Below are positions 1-6,334 of a stretch of 6,706 nt of DNA, piece by piece. The notes under the pieces are model-generated. The model saw only the letters and a program-made list of their open reading frames with translations. It was not told the DNA's origin and ran no database searches. The translations under genes and the position numbers were made by a program. The number at the start of each line of letters is the position of its first letter. Position 1 is the stretch's first letter. This DNA comes from Kosmotogaceae bacterium (lineage in GTDB: Bacteria > Thermotogota > Thermotogae > Petrotogales > Kosmotogaceae), in contig DLVL01000121.1 in assembly GCA_003444085.1 (NCBI GenBank), forward strand, positions 1-6,706, written 5' to 3'.

Positions 1-491
1 CCCGCTTCAGGCTCATCGAGTATTAGAAGATCCGGTTCTGCGGCCAGTGCTCTCACCAGCATGAGTCTCTGATACTCGCCGCCTGAAAGGGTCCCCACTT
101 TTCTTTCACTGAGCTCGAATATTCCAACCTGCTTCATCAGTTCATTGAGTTTCTTGTGATCTTCAGCAGTGAGTCTCCGAAGAAATCCCTTGCTTTTATA
201 TATGCCCATAGCGGCTACCTGTCGCACGGTGATTGGAAAATCCCTGCTGAATTCCGAGTGTTGAGGAAGATAGCCAATTCTTCCATTGACCTGGATCTTC
301 CCCTCGTATTCTTCAAGCTCTCCAATGATTGCTCTAACGAGCGTGGTCTTTCCTGCACCGTTGGGACCAATAAGACCTGCGAACTCCCCGCTTTCGATAC
401 CAAAAGAGACCCCTTCAAGTATTCTGTGAGAATTCACCCTGTAGGTCAGGTTATTAATCTCCAAGACCCTTCTTCTGTTATTCTTTTCCAT
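1..491 (-). CDS. znuC: Zinc/metal ABC transporter ATP-binding protein, ZnuC type (partial, C-terminus outside window)
   Basis: ATPase subunit that powers a zinc (possibly manganese) importer at the cytoplasmic face of the membrane. I translated 163 residues from the ATG at 491-489. Visible motifs are Walker A GPNGAGKT (residues 42-49), Q-loop Gln77 (YLPQ), the ABC signature LSGGEYQR (135-142) and Walker B LLILDE (155-160). The frame runs off the left edge just after Walker B, so the H-loop is not seen. The Glu in LSGGE is common in metal-type ATPases. The start overlaps the end of znuA by 14 bases. An in-frame TAA lies a few codons upstream, so this ATG is the first usable start. A good GGAGGAG (508-514) lies 16 bases away and a weaker AAGAG is closer, so coupling with znuA translation is likely. 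Zinc specificity is inferred from the adjacent His-rich binding protein and Fur-family regulator. Confidence 0.93.
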   Translation of the reverse strand, partial: MEKNNRRRVLEINNLTYRVNSHRILEGVSFGIESGEFAGLIGPNGAGKTTLVRAIIGELEEYEGKIQVNGRIGYLPQHSEFSRDFPITVRQVAAMGIYKSKGFLRRLTAEDHKKLNELMKQVGIFELSERKVGTLSGGEYQRLMLVRALAAEPDLLILDEPEA

Positions 492-1404
492 GGAATACTC
501 TTAACATCTCCTCCAGGTTCCATTCAAAGAGTTCCAGTATACTGGTTCTGCCGAAGCCAAGCCCATCAAGTTCTCCGTGCTTTAACCCGGTTTCTCTAAC
601 AAGAATATCTATAGGTCTCTTGCTCTGTTGATACTCTGCAAAAATCCCGATGACTTGATTAGCTCTCACAAAATCAATGAGTTTTCTCATCTCTGCAATT
701 GTAGGCTCATCTCCAATGCCTTCGAAAACAGGTTCTAGCGTAATATCATAACGAGCAAAAAAGTAGGAGAAGCTCGAATGGGCAACTACTACTATTCCCC
801 CCTGGAAAGGGCTCAAGGTTTCTGAAGCATTGAGCTGGAAGCTATTGAGTTTGACAACCAGGGACTCTGCATTGAACCTGTAGTAGTCTGCATTATCCGG
901 ATCAATTTCAGCGAGCTTTTCCGCAAGATAAGGCACGACATACTCAGCCAGGAACAACGGATCGAGCCAGACGTGGGGATTAAGAGAATCTTGTGCATGG
1001 TGTTCGTCTTCGCAATGGTCGGTGTCTTCTTCATGTTCACCATGCTCGTGTTCATGATGGTGATCGTATATCAGGAGAGAACTGGGTAAAAGCTCTCCGA
1101 TATAGATTACTTGCTTACCCCTTTCTTCTAGATCAGTAAGGGTTCTCATAAGAGGCACCTCAAGCCCAACCCCGTTGGCAACAATCAAATCTGCGTCATT
1201 GAGCTTTCTTACGTCTGAAACTGTAGGGGAGTATATATGAGGATTTTGACCTGGCCTTATCAAAAGATTAACCTCGAGTTTGTCGCCCACAATTTCATTG
1301 AGGATCAGGTAATAGGGATTTATAGTAGCAATAACACTCAGCGCAAACAGGTTACTTACTGCAAGAAGAGATATGAGCACTAGAATAAGAATTGCTTTAT
1401 TCAT
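478..1404 (-). CDS. znuA: Periplasmic zinc-binding protein of ABC importer (ZnuA/TroA family, cluster 9)
   Basis: Solute-binding protein that captures Zn2+ outside the cytoplasmic membrane and hands it to the permease. It is 308 residues, normal for the family. Residues 1-21 form a signal peptide (MNK, then a hydrophobic run ending near NLFA). Expected metal ligands are visible: His56 (NPHIY), His144 (NPHVWLDP), His209 (AHSSFSYF) and Asp280 (GELDG). Between the first two lies the flexible His/acid-rich loop, about residues 114-138, with nine histidines and one cysteine. Such a loop is typical of zinc rather than manganese binding proteins. The start ATG overlaps the regulator's stop as ATGA (1401-1404), and a strong GAGGAGG (1411-1417) lies 6 bases upstream. 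It is the second gene of the operon, followed by the ATPase. A lipoprotein signal is not evident, as there is no Cys at the cleavage site. Confidence 0.94.
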   Translation of the reverse strand: MNKAILILVLISLLAVSNLFALSVIATINPYYLILNEIVGDKLEVNLLIRPGQNPHIYSPTVSDVRKLNDADLIVANGVGLEVPLMRTLTDLEERGKQVIYIGELLPSSLLIYDHHHEHEHGEHEEDTDHCEDEHHAQDSLNPHVWLDPLFLAEYVVPYLAEKLAEIDPDNADYYRFNAESLVVKLNSFQLNASETLSPFQGGIVVVAHSSFSYFFARYDITLEPVFEGIGDEPTIAEMRKLIDFVRANQVIGIFAEYQQSKRPIDILVRETGLKHGELDGLGFGRTSILELFEWNLEEMLRVFHGKE

Positions 1405-1814
1405 GACTTCCCTCCTCTATTATCAAATTGAGCTGCTGTATTACGGCAATCACTACACACCCCAAGAAAGTAGAACACATGATCTACGATTCTGAAATCG
1501 TGCTCTTGCTCCAGGGCGTTTTCAATCTGATCAGCGAAACATTTGTTGAAAGTTTGGGTTCGATGGCATTTCATACAATGAAGAAAATGCACCGGATGAT
1601 CTTCAGCGAGATGATAGAACCTGGTGCTGCAGTCAAATACTACAGACTTAATGTAACCTTTCTTTTCGAGAAAACCGAGTGCACGGTAGATTGTCGAAAG
1701 ATCAGGCTGTTCAGGTCTTACGCTTTCGAGTACCTCATCAGCCGTTATTGCACTCTCAGAAGCTTTGACTGTCTCCAGGATTTTCTTCCTCAGTTCAGTA
1801 AATCCCTTTGGCAA
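1401..1814 (-). CDS. Fur-family metal-responsive repressor, probably Zur
   Basis: Winged-helix repressor that binds DNA when loaded with its metal, placed first in the zinc-uptake operon and so probably a zinc-uptake regulator. From the TTG at 1814 it has 137 residues. The N-terminal part (to about 75) holds the winged helix, with the recognition helix around DLSTIYRALGFLEKKGYI. It is followed by the His-rich hinge (HLAEDHPVHFLHC) and the C-terminal dimerisation domain, with two CxxC pairs (C80/C83 and C120/C123) forming the structural zinc site. A GTG at 1823 would add three residues, but the purine-rich GGAAAGGA (1825-1832) is only 1 base from it versus 10 from the TTG, so I prefer TTG. A stop in frame just upstream excludes longer starts. 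Fur, PerR and Zur cannot be told apart by motif alone. The zinc assignment rests on operon context. Confidence 0.88.
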   Translation of the reverse strand: MPKGFTELRKKILETVKASESAITADEVLESVRPEQPDLSTIYRALGFLEKKGYIKSVVFDCSTRFYHLAEDHPVHFLHCMKCHRTQTFNKCFADQIENALEQEHDFRIVDHVFYFLGVCSDCRNTAAQFDNRGGKS

Positions 1815-1824
1815 TGAACACACG

Positions 1825-1832
1825 TCCTTTCC
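1825..1832 (-). promoter_or_regulatory. Ribosome binding site deciding the regulator start
   Basis: Read on the minus strand this is GGAAAGGA. It lies 10 bases from the TTG at 1814 and only 1 base from the GTG at 1823, which favours the TTG. It abuts the palindrome at 1832-1848, so a bound repressor could also obstruct ribosome access in the encoded transcript region. Confidence 0.5.
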
Positions 1833-1848
1833 AAATGCGAATCATTTG
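1832..1848. promoter_or_regulatory. Candidate Zur/Fur operator palindrome
   Basis: CAAATG-CGAAT-CATTTG is a perfect 6+6 inverted repeat with a 5-base centre, lying between the promoter and the start of the Fur-family gene. Fur-family operators are AT-rich dyads of 15-19 bases, often near AATGATnATCATT-like patterns, and this dyad contains AATGATT on the minus strand. It is downstream of the predicted transcription start, where binding would act as a roadblock. A second 8-base palindrome, TTGCGCAA (1846-1853), overlaps its edge. Autoregulation by zinc is an inference. Confidence 0.5.
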
Positions 1849-1868
1849 CGCAACTCACTTGCATATAC

Positions 1869-1897
1869 ATTATGACACAGTTGATGAAACCGATCAA
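1869..1897 (-). promoter_or_regulatory. Candidate sigma70-type promoter of the zinc-uptake operon
   Basis: On the minus strand, TTGATC (1892-1897) and CATAAT (1869-1874) are separated by exactly 17 bases. They match the consensus at 4/6 and 5/6 positions. The predicted transcription start falls near 1862, roughly 40-50 bases before the regulator's start codon and just upstream of the candidate operator. Confidence 0.5.
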
Positions 1898-1950
1898 GAG
1901 ATGTCCGTCTCTATGAGTGTAACAAAGATCATCAAAACTCAATGGTTGGG

Positions 1951-1956
1951 TATAAT
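1951..1956 (+). promoter_or_regulatory. Candidate -10 element of the decayed nei-like gene
   Basis: A perfect TATAAT faces the pseudogene about 60 bases upstream of its original reading frame. No convincing -35 hexamer is found at 16-18 bases, so only the -10 is supported. It may be a surviving promoter of the formerly active gene. Confidence 0.3.
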
Positions 1957-2013
1957 CCATCAGAAGGATCCTGGCTTTTGCTCCTTGTTTCTCATGTCGG
2001 AGGTGCCCTTATC

Positions 2014-2620
2014 GCGTTAGAGTTTCCCGAAGCTCTCAAGATTGCAGATCAGATGAGGAAAGTCCTCTTAGGAAGGACGATTGAGAAGGTTGTTATCGGC
2101 GATCCTGGTGCGTCCGTTTTCAAGTGGGGGTTTGTGAACCTCCACAGGATCGACATCTCTGGCCAGAGGGTCAAGAAAGTTACTCAATATGGCGATTACA
2201 TTTACTTGCATATGAGCGAACTGAATCTCATGTTCGGTGATATGCTCGGGAAGATCCACTACCACGAACAAGACAAAGGAACACCAAAGAAGGCTAGGGT
2301 GGCCTTCTTTTTGGATGATGGCGCGGCTTTTTCTTACAACCCTTCTCTATATGGCTACTGCGCTGCTATGACAGACAAACAGATGAGTTAATCTAAAGCT
2401 TCAAGAGGTAATGCTCCTCTCGATCCGTCGCTTGGTACAGACTACATGGTTCAACTTTTCGCTGAGTCAAAAAGAAGGATCGCCAAGCAGATGAACGTGT
2501 ATGGCACCAAATACAGGGTAGCTGGTGTAGGATAAGCCCTGTCCGAAATGCGGCACGGAGATCCAGGTGAAGAACCTGCTCGGATCTTCCTCGTATTTCT
2601 GTAACGGCTGTCAGAAATAA
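2014..2620 (+). pseudogene. Decayed Fpg/Nei-family DNA glycosylase-like gene
   Basis: Remnant of a formamidopyrimidine-DNA glycosylase/endonuclease VIII family gene, a family that excises oxidised bases. The N-terminal domain is readable from LEFPEALKIADQM (2017) to TDKQMS, where an in-frame TAA (2389-2391) interrupts it. The same frame then resumes with SKASRGNAPLDPSLG and continues to RVAGVG before a second TAA at 2533-2535. The C-terminal zinc finger is intact but in another frame (2531-2620): DKPCPKCG through YFCNGCQK, C-x2-C-x16-C-x2-C. Between these, most of the helix-two-turn-helix and the segment leading to the finger (roughly 60 codons by family length) are missing. The expected start position holds GCG, 10 bases after GGAGG (1999-2003). 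An open frame from an ATG at 1942 exists, but its first 24 residues do not look like the family. The residue after the expected Met is Leu rather than the catalytic Pro of classical Fpg, so even the intact ancestor may not have been a typical glycosylase. Confidence 0.8.
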
Positions 2621-2638
2621 CCGTGGGGATTGGGTCGC

Positions 2639-3274
2639 TTATTCCTGCAAACCTCTGAGATGGCAGCTATCGTTGATATACCAGGTGACTATGTTGTCGG
2701 AACTGCTGATACTGAACCTGGAAATGGATGTGTCGGCAAATCTCAACGTGTGAGTTGAACCCGGAAACCTGGGTTTGGTTGCAGGAAGCCCGTAGAGAAG
2801 CCTGACAATGACATTCATTGTCCCTCCGTGTGACACAATGCATAACTTCTTGTTTATGTGCTTATCCAGCATCTCCATGAAGAAGCTCGAAACCCTGCTG
2901 GTTTGATCCAGTACCGATTCACCGCCAGGCATTGGTTCATAAGACCTGTGGCCTCCCTCAGGTCGAGGATATAGTCTTTCCGCTTCTTTGAACGGGCTGC
3001 CGGTCAAGTCGCCACAATCAATCTCTTTGAGCCGCTCACCAGGAATCAACTCAGCCCCGGTGGCTTTTCTGACTCCTTCAGCGACCTGCCGTGCTCTTCT
3101 CTGAGGGCTTACAAAGACAAGATCGAACTGCCATCTTTCTTCAACCAGCCTTTCTTTGAGCAGTCCAAGCTGCTTCATCCCTTTATCGCTTAGCGCATCT
3201 TCCATTCTGCCGCCTTTGACAACTCTGTCGACATCTCCCTGCGAATGCGCATGTCGTATCAGCGTCAGTTCCAA
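2639..3274 (-). CDS. Histidine phosphatase (phosphoglycerate mutase-like) family protein
   Basis: Cytosolic phosphatase of the branch-2-histidine superfamily, which transfers phosphate through a phosphohistidine. From the TTG at 3274 it has 211 residues. The catalytic motif is LIRHAHS near the N-terminus (Arg7, nucleophile His8). Other expected residues are the SPxxR motif (VSPQRRARQ, Arg60), the acid/base Glu84 in LKEIDCGDL, and the second catalytic pair SHGGT (His149). The substrate cannot be deduced: members include alpha-ribazole phosphatases, sugar-phosphate phosphatases and mutases. An upstream in-frame ATG at 3334 would add 20 residues before the usual family N-terminus and has no Shine-Dalgarno, whereas GAGG (3283-3286) lies 8 bases from the TTG. 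The GTG at 3283 overlaps that site and is less likely. It is convergent with the pseudogene and divergent from the sensor gene. Confidence 0.88.
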   Translation of the reverse strand: MELTLIRHAHSQGDVDRVVKGGRMEDALSDKGMKQLGLLKERLVEERWQFDLVFVSPQRRARQVAEGVRKATGAELIPGERLKEIDCGDLTGSPFKEAERLYPRPEGGHRSYEPMPGGESVLDQTSRVSSFFMEMLDKHINKKLCIVSHGGTMNVIVRLLYGLPATKPRFPGSTHTLRFADTSISRFSISSSDNIVTWYINDSCHLRGLQE

Positions 3275-3278
3275 CGTG

Positions 3279-3286
3279 ATCACCTC
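3279..3286 (-). promoter_or_regulatory. Ribosome binding site deciding the phosphatase start
   Basis: On the minus strand this reads GAGGTGAT, with GAGG 8 bases before the TTG at 3274. No comparable site precedes the ATG at 3334. It supports the TTG start and a protein that begins MELTLIRHAH, as is normal for the family. Confidence 0.6.
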
Positions 3287-3379
3287 AAGAAGTCTCACAT
3301 ACGATAGACCTGTGGCAAAACTAGAGATCTTCATAGGAAAGCCTATCAGAGCGTTCCTTCTAATGCAGGATTACGGCAT

Positions 3380-3408
3380 ATGATAAGTGATCTGAATCAT
3401 ATACTCAA
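3380..3408 (-). promoter_or_regulatory. Candidate promoter of the histidine phosphatase gene
   Basis: On the minus strand, TTGAGT (3403-3408) and TATCAT (3380-3385) are separated by 17 bases and match the sigma70 consensus at 4/6 and 5/6. The implied leader is about 100 bases to the TTG start at 3274. Confidence 0.45.
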
Positions 3409-3458
3409 GAGCCCTACTATGGATAATCAGAAGCACGTGCATAACACTATTTAGAATA

Positions 3459-3496
3459 TCTCGAAATTGTAGTAATTCTGATATAATAAATCGAGA
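3459..3496. promoter_or_regulatory. Inverted repeat straddling the sensor-gene promoter
   Basis: TCTCGA (3459-3464) and its exact complement TCGAGA (3491-3496) flank the -10 at 3482-3487. Arm centres are 32 bases apart, about three helical turns. The left arm occupies the place where a -35 would be and the right arm covers the predicted +1. It could be a split operator for a dimeric regulator, or a chance pair in AT-rich DNA. Confidence 0.25.
3479..3487 (+). promoter_or_regulatory. Candidate extended -10 promoter of the HD-GYP sensor gene
   Basis: TGATATAAT is a perfect extended -10 (TGn followed by TATAAT). Extended -10 promoters do not need a good -35, and none is seen. The transcription start would be near 3494, giving a leader of about 117 bases before the sensor start, in which a short open frame lies. 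Confidence 0.45.
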
Positions 3497-3548
3497 ATAA
3501 ACTCTTGTTCCTGAGAATGGACTTGGATCAGAGTATTCTGTGTACTTC

Positions 3549-3611
3549 ATGGAAAGCTGGAACGCTTACATGAACTTTGTTGTGGGCGGTAAAGCTTTCG
3601 GAGATGGCTAA
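3549..3611 (+). CDS. Short open frame overlapping the sensor start (leader peptide or gene remnant)
   Basis: The 20-residue frame MESWNAYMNFVVGGKAFGDG ends with TAA whose last base is the A of the sensor's ATG (TAATG). The frame is open back to 3501, with an alternative GTG at 3540, but no good Shine-Dalgarno precedes either start. I do not recognise the peptide. Its composition looks protein-like, so it may be the surviving tail of a lost gene, or a short coupled leader. The GGAG serving the sensor (3600-3603) lies inside it. Expression is unproven. Confidence 0.2.
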   Translation: MESWNAYMNFVVGGKAFGDG

Positions 3612-6334
3612 TGTTAAGCAGATGGCTCAAGAGCACAAATAGCAAGAGAGGACTTCTCTTCTTACTGCTTCTTGTACTATTGCTAGAAGCTATATTTACT
3701 TGGTGGGCAGTAGCCCATGTTGTTAACAGCATGCGCGCTGAGTTCCTTTCACAGGCAAGACTGATTATCAGAGCGATCAATCCTCGAACTGTCGCCAACC
3801 TGAGCGGTACAGCATCTGATACAAAAACTCCTGAATACACACGTTTAAAGGAGCAACTCATTGTTACTCAGAACATTTACCCCCACATCACCAGACTGAC
3901 GCTGATTGGAATGAAAGAAGATGGATCCCTATTCTACTACATGGATTCATCTTCAGTAACGCTTGAATCTGAGGTTATTTCGGGCAGAGGATTCTCTGCT
4001 TCATCTGACGAAGTCCGCAAAGCCTATGAAGCAGGTTCCGCACTGATTGCCAGGCAGAATCAGCCAGAGGGCGGGAGTTTTGTAAGTGCTTTTGTATCAA
4101 TAACGCAACCTCGTACAGGCGAGCCAATTGCTGTCTTGAGAGTTGATACTGATTCCAGAGACTGGATTAATCAACTGATCGGAGCAATTCTCATACCAGT
4201 TGGTTCTACAGCAATACTTGCTCTCATCATACTGGGAGGCTTCTCATATCTTGTTCGACGGGATCAGCTAGTCAGAGATAACCCTGCTAATCGCATTTCT
4301 CTCCATTTTGAAGCTGTGATAACGCTGCTGGCTGGTGTAACTGTTGTTTTGTCAGCTGCCTATACGTTGCACCAGAATGAGCTGTACGGTCGGCGTATGG
4401 CCTTTGTGCAGCTGGCATCTTCTGAGACTTCTCTTACGATAGATGCAATAAGAGACATCTCTGAGTATCAGTTAGATGGACTGGCACAGTTCTTCGAGTC
4501 CAGCCAGCATGTAGAACGTGAGGAATTCAAGCAGTATACAAGCTACCTGATCGACGATCCAGTCTTGCAAGCAATGGCATGGGCCCCGGCTATTATCATT
4601 AATAGAACGGAAGCACAAGAAGAGCGGCCCCATCTGGAAGGGCTTCGCGATCTTTCGGTTTGGAGGTGGGAGAACGGAAGATCGGAAATCTCAAGTGACG
4701 TCTATGACAGGATCTTTCCAATACTATATATTGAGCCATTTTTGGACAATATCGACCTGTTAGGCTTTGACCTGGCTTCGGACGAACCGCTAAGTCTGGC
4801 AATGAACGCCGCATTTCTGTCCGGGCTATCTTCCGCTTCTGATCCTGTTCAGATGGATTGGCTAGACAGTGCATCAGGAAACCTCTTTGTGTTCAAGTCA
4901 ATATTCAACGAGTCTTCTCATGAAGAGCTTGTCGGATTTACGATTGCCATGATCAGGCCAGGTAACCTCCTCTTTCATCATGCCCGTACTGTAACTGGTG
5001 ACCAGGGTGTTGTGCTTGGTCTTTACCAGGTCTCTGAAAGAGACAAATACATCTTCCTCGCTTCGACATCTTCAGATTGTGCGAGCGTACAGCAAGAGGA
5101 ACCCTCACTGGTTCATCTGGATGATTCACCAGTGCTTTTATTGCCGACTTCTGCTTTCGGAAGAGTATTTGTTATTGTGGCTCATCCCAGCACTGAGTTT
5201 TCTTCGCTCTATCCGGTTAGTGGAGGCTGGTATGCTCTCCTCTTTGGTATGACTTTTGTGGGTTCCTTGAGTTTCGTGGTTGATTCATTGAGCAATCGAA
5301 GAAGACAACTGGAGCTGCTGGTCAATGAACGCACTGTTGAGCTCAAGAAGAGCGAAACACGCTGGCTGTTTGCCCTGGAGGGTGCCGGAGACGGTGTGTG
5401 GGACTGGAACCTCAGAACAAACGAGATGTTCTATTCAGTTCAATGGAAACGAATGATTGGATATGAAGATAATGAAATAGGAAGTGATCATCAAGAATGG
5501 GTAACACGTATTCACCCGAAAGACAGAGATCGATGCCTCGTTGATGTTCAGAGTATTGTGATGGGCAAGACATCCAGCTACAGAAATGAGCATAGAATCC
5601 GCTGCAAAGATGGCTCATATAAGTGGATTCTTGCGCGAGGAAAGGTCGTCGAGTGGACCGATGATGGCAACCCTAAGAGAATCATAGGAACACACACAGA
5701 CATTACAGAACGAAAGCAAGCAGAAGATGCGCTGAGTGAGAGTATGGAGAAACTGACACATATGACAGAGAGTTCAATCAACGCTCTGGCCGCTGCTATT
5801 GATCTCCGGGATCCGTATACTGCTGGTCACCAGAGAAGAGTGGCGCAGCTCTCTGTTGCTATCGCTTTGAGTATGAACCTGGACCCGGAGAGAATATCGA
5901 CCCTGAAACTTGCAGCGCTCGTTCACGACGTAGGCAAGATACAGGTTCCTGCAGAGATTCTAAACAGACCCGGAAAACTTGGTGATCTTGAGATGCAACT
6001 AATCCGCAAACACCCAGAAGCCGGTAAAGAGCTTTTCAAGAACGTCGAATTCGCCTGGCCAATGGCGGATATGATCTATCAGCATCATGAAAGACTCGAT
6101 GGAAGTGGTTATCCACAAGGCCTTACTGACTCAGAGATTCTTCTCGAAGCTAAGATTCTTGCTGTTGCAGATGTGGTTGAAGCAATGTCTTCTCATCGCC
6201 CATACAGACAGGCTCTCGGTATCGAAGCTGCTCTTCATGAGATTGAAGAGAATGCCGGTATTCTATATGACATGCAGGTCGTTGAGGTTTGCCTGAAGCT
6301 CTTCAGGGAAGATGGATTTGAGTTTAAGGAGTAG
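3611..6334 (+). CDS. Membrane receptor with Cache-like, CHASE, PAS/PAC and HD-GYP domains (predicted cyclic-di-GMP phosphodiesterase)
   Basis: 907-residue receptor predicted to degrade cyclic-di-GMP in response to outside and inside signals. GGAG (3600-3603) lies 7 bases before the ATG. Order: membrane segment 1 (about 14-38); extracytoplasmic Cache-like sensor (39-188, beginning ARLIIRAINPRTVANLSG); membrane segment 2 (189-215); short positively charged loop; membrane segment 3 (233-252); CHASE sensor (about 265-460) with the hallmark YIEPFLDNIDLLGFDLASDE (373-392); further extracytoplasmic part to about 537; membrane segment 4 (539-558); coiled-coil linker; PAS/PAC (about 585-705, GDGVWDWN to THTDITERKQAE); second coiled coil; and HD-GYP (720-900). 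Catalytic signatures are intact: His740 (YTAGHQRRV), His772-Asp773 (VHDVGK), His801, HHERLDGSGYPQG (825-837) and Asp854. The residue four before His740 is Tyr736, where some trimetal HD-GYPs carry Glu, so a two-metal site is more likely. There are no GGDEF or EAL domains. Ligands are unknown. Confidence 0.92.
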   Translation: MLSRWLKSTNSKRGLLFLLLLVLLLEAIFTWWAVAHVVNSMRAEFLSQARLIIRAINPRTVANLSGTASDTKTPEYTRLKEQLIVTQNIYPHITRLTLIGMKEDGSLFYYMDSSSVTLESEVISGRGFSASSDEVRKAYEAGSALIARQNQPEGGSFVSAFVSITQPRTGEPIAVLRVDTDSRDWINQLIGAILIPVGSTAILALIILGGFSYLVRRDQLVRDNPANRISLHFEAVITLLAGVTVVLSAAYTLHQNELYGRRMAFVQLASSETSLTIDAIRDISEYQLDGLAQFFESSQHVEREEFKQYTSYLIDDPVLQAMAWAPAIIINRTEAQEERPHLEGLRDLSVWRWENGRSEISSDVYDRIFPILYIEPFLDNIDLLGFDLASDEPLSLAMNAAFLSGLSSASDPVQMDWLDSASGNLFVFKSIFNESSHEELVGFTIAMIRPGNLLFHHARTVTGDQGVVLGLYQVSERDKYIFLASTSSDCASVQQEEPSLVHLDDSPVLLLPTSAFGRVFVIVAHPSTEFSSLYPVSGGWYALLFGMTFVGSLSFVVDSLSNRRRQLELLVNERTVELKKSETRWLFALEGAGDGVWDWNLRTNEMFYSVQWKRMIGYEDNEIGSDHQEWVTRIHPKDRDRCLVDVQSIVMGKTSSYRNEHRIRCKDGSYKWILARGKVVEWTDDGNPKRIIGTHTDITERKQAEDALSESMEKLTHMTESSINALAAAIDLRDPYTAGHQRRVAQLSVAIALSMNLDPERISTLKLAALVHDVGKIQVPAEILNRPGKLGDLEMQLIRKHPEAGKELFKNVEFAWPMADMIYQHHERLDGSGYPQGLTDSEILLEAKILAVADVVEAMSSHRPYRQALGIEAALHEIEENAGILYDMQVVEVCLKLFREDGFEFKE

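Noticed and set aside
156..599. Plus-strand open frame opposite the ATPase gene
   Set aside because: It lies antisense to znuC, which carries full Walker and signature motifs. The plus-strand translation has no recognisable features.
1428..1817. Plus-strand open frame opposite the Fur-family gene
   Set aside because: Antisense shadow of a gene with clear CxxC and winged-helix motifs.
1942..2391. Intact 149-residue protein
   Set aside because: Its first 24 codons lie in promoter-like DNA and do not resemble the family. The rest is the N-terminal piece of an Fpg/Nei gene whose remainder continues past the stop, so it is part of a pseudogene.
2979..2986. Extra copy of the array octamer TCCGCTTC inside the phosphatase gene
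   Set aside because: No inverted repeat or second octamer at 27 bases. The gene encodes an ordinary conserved segment here, so it is a chance match.
3517..3573. 18-residue open frame starting MDLDQS in the sensor leader
   Set aside because: No good ribosome site and no overlap with the sensor start. It is an arbitrary short frame, less supported than the frame ending in TAATG.
4832..4839. Extra copy of the array octamer TCCGCTTC inside the sensor gene
   Set aside because: Isolated, within the conserved CHASE coding region and without flanking hairpins: chance.
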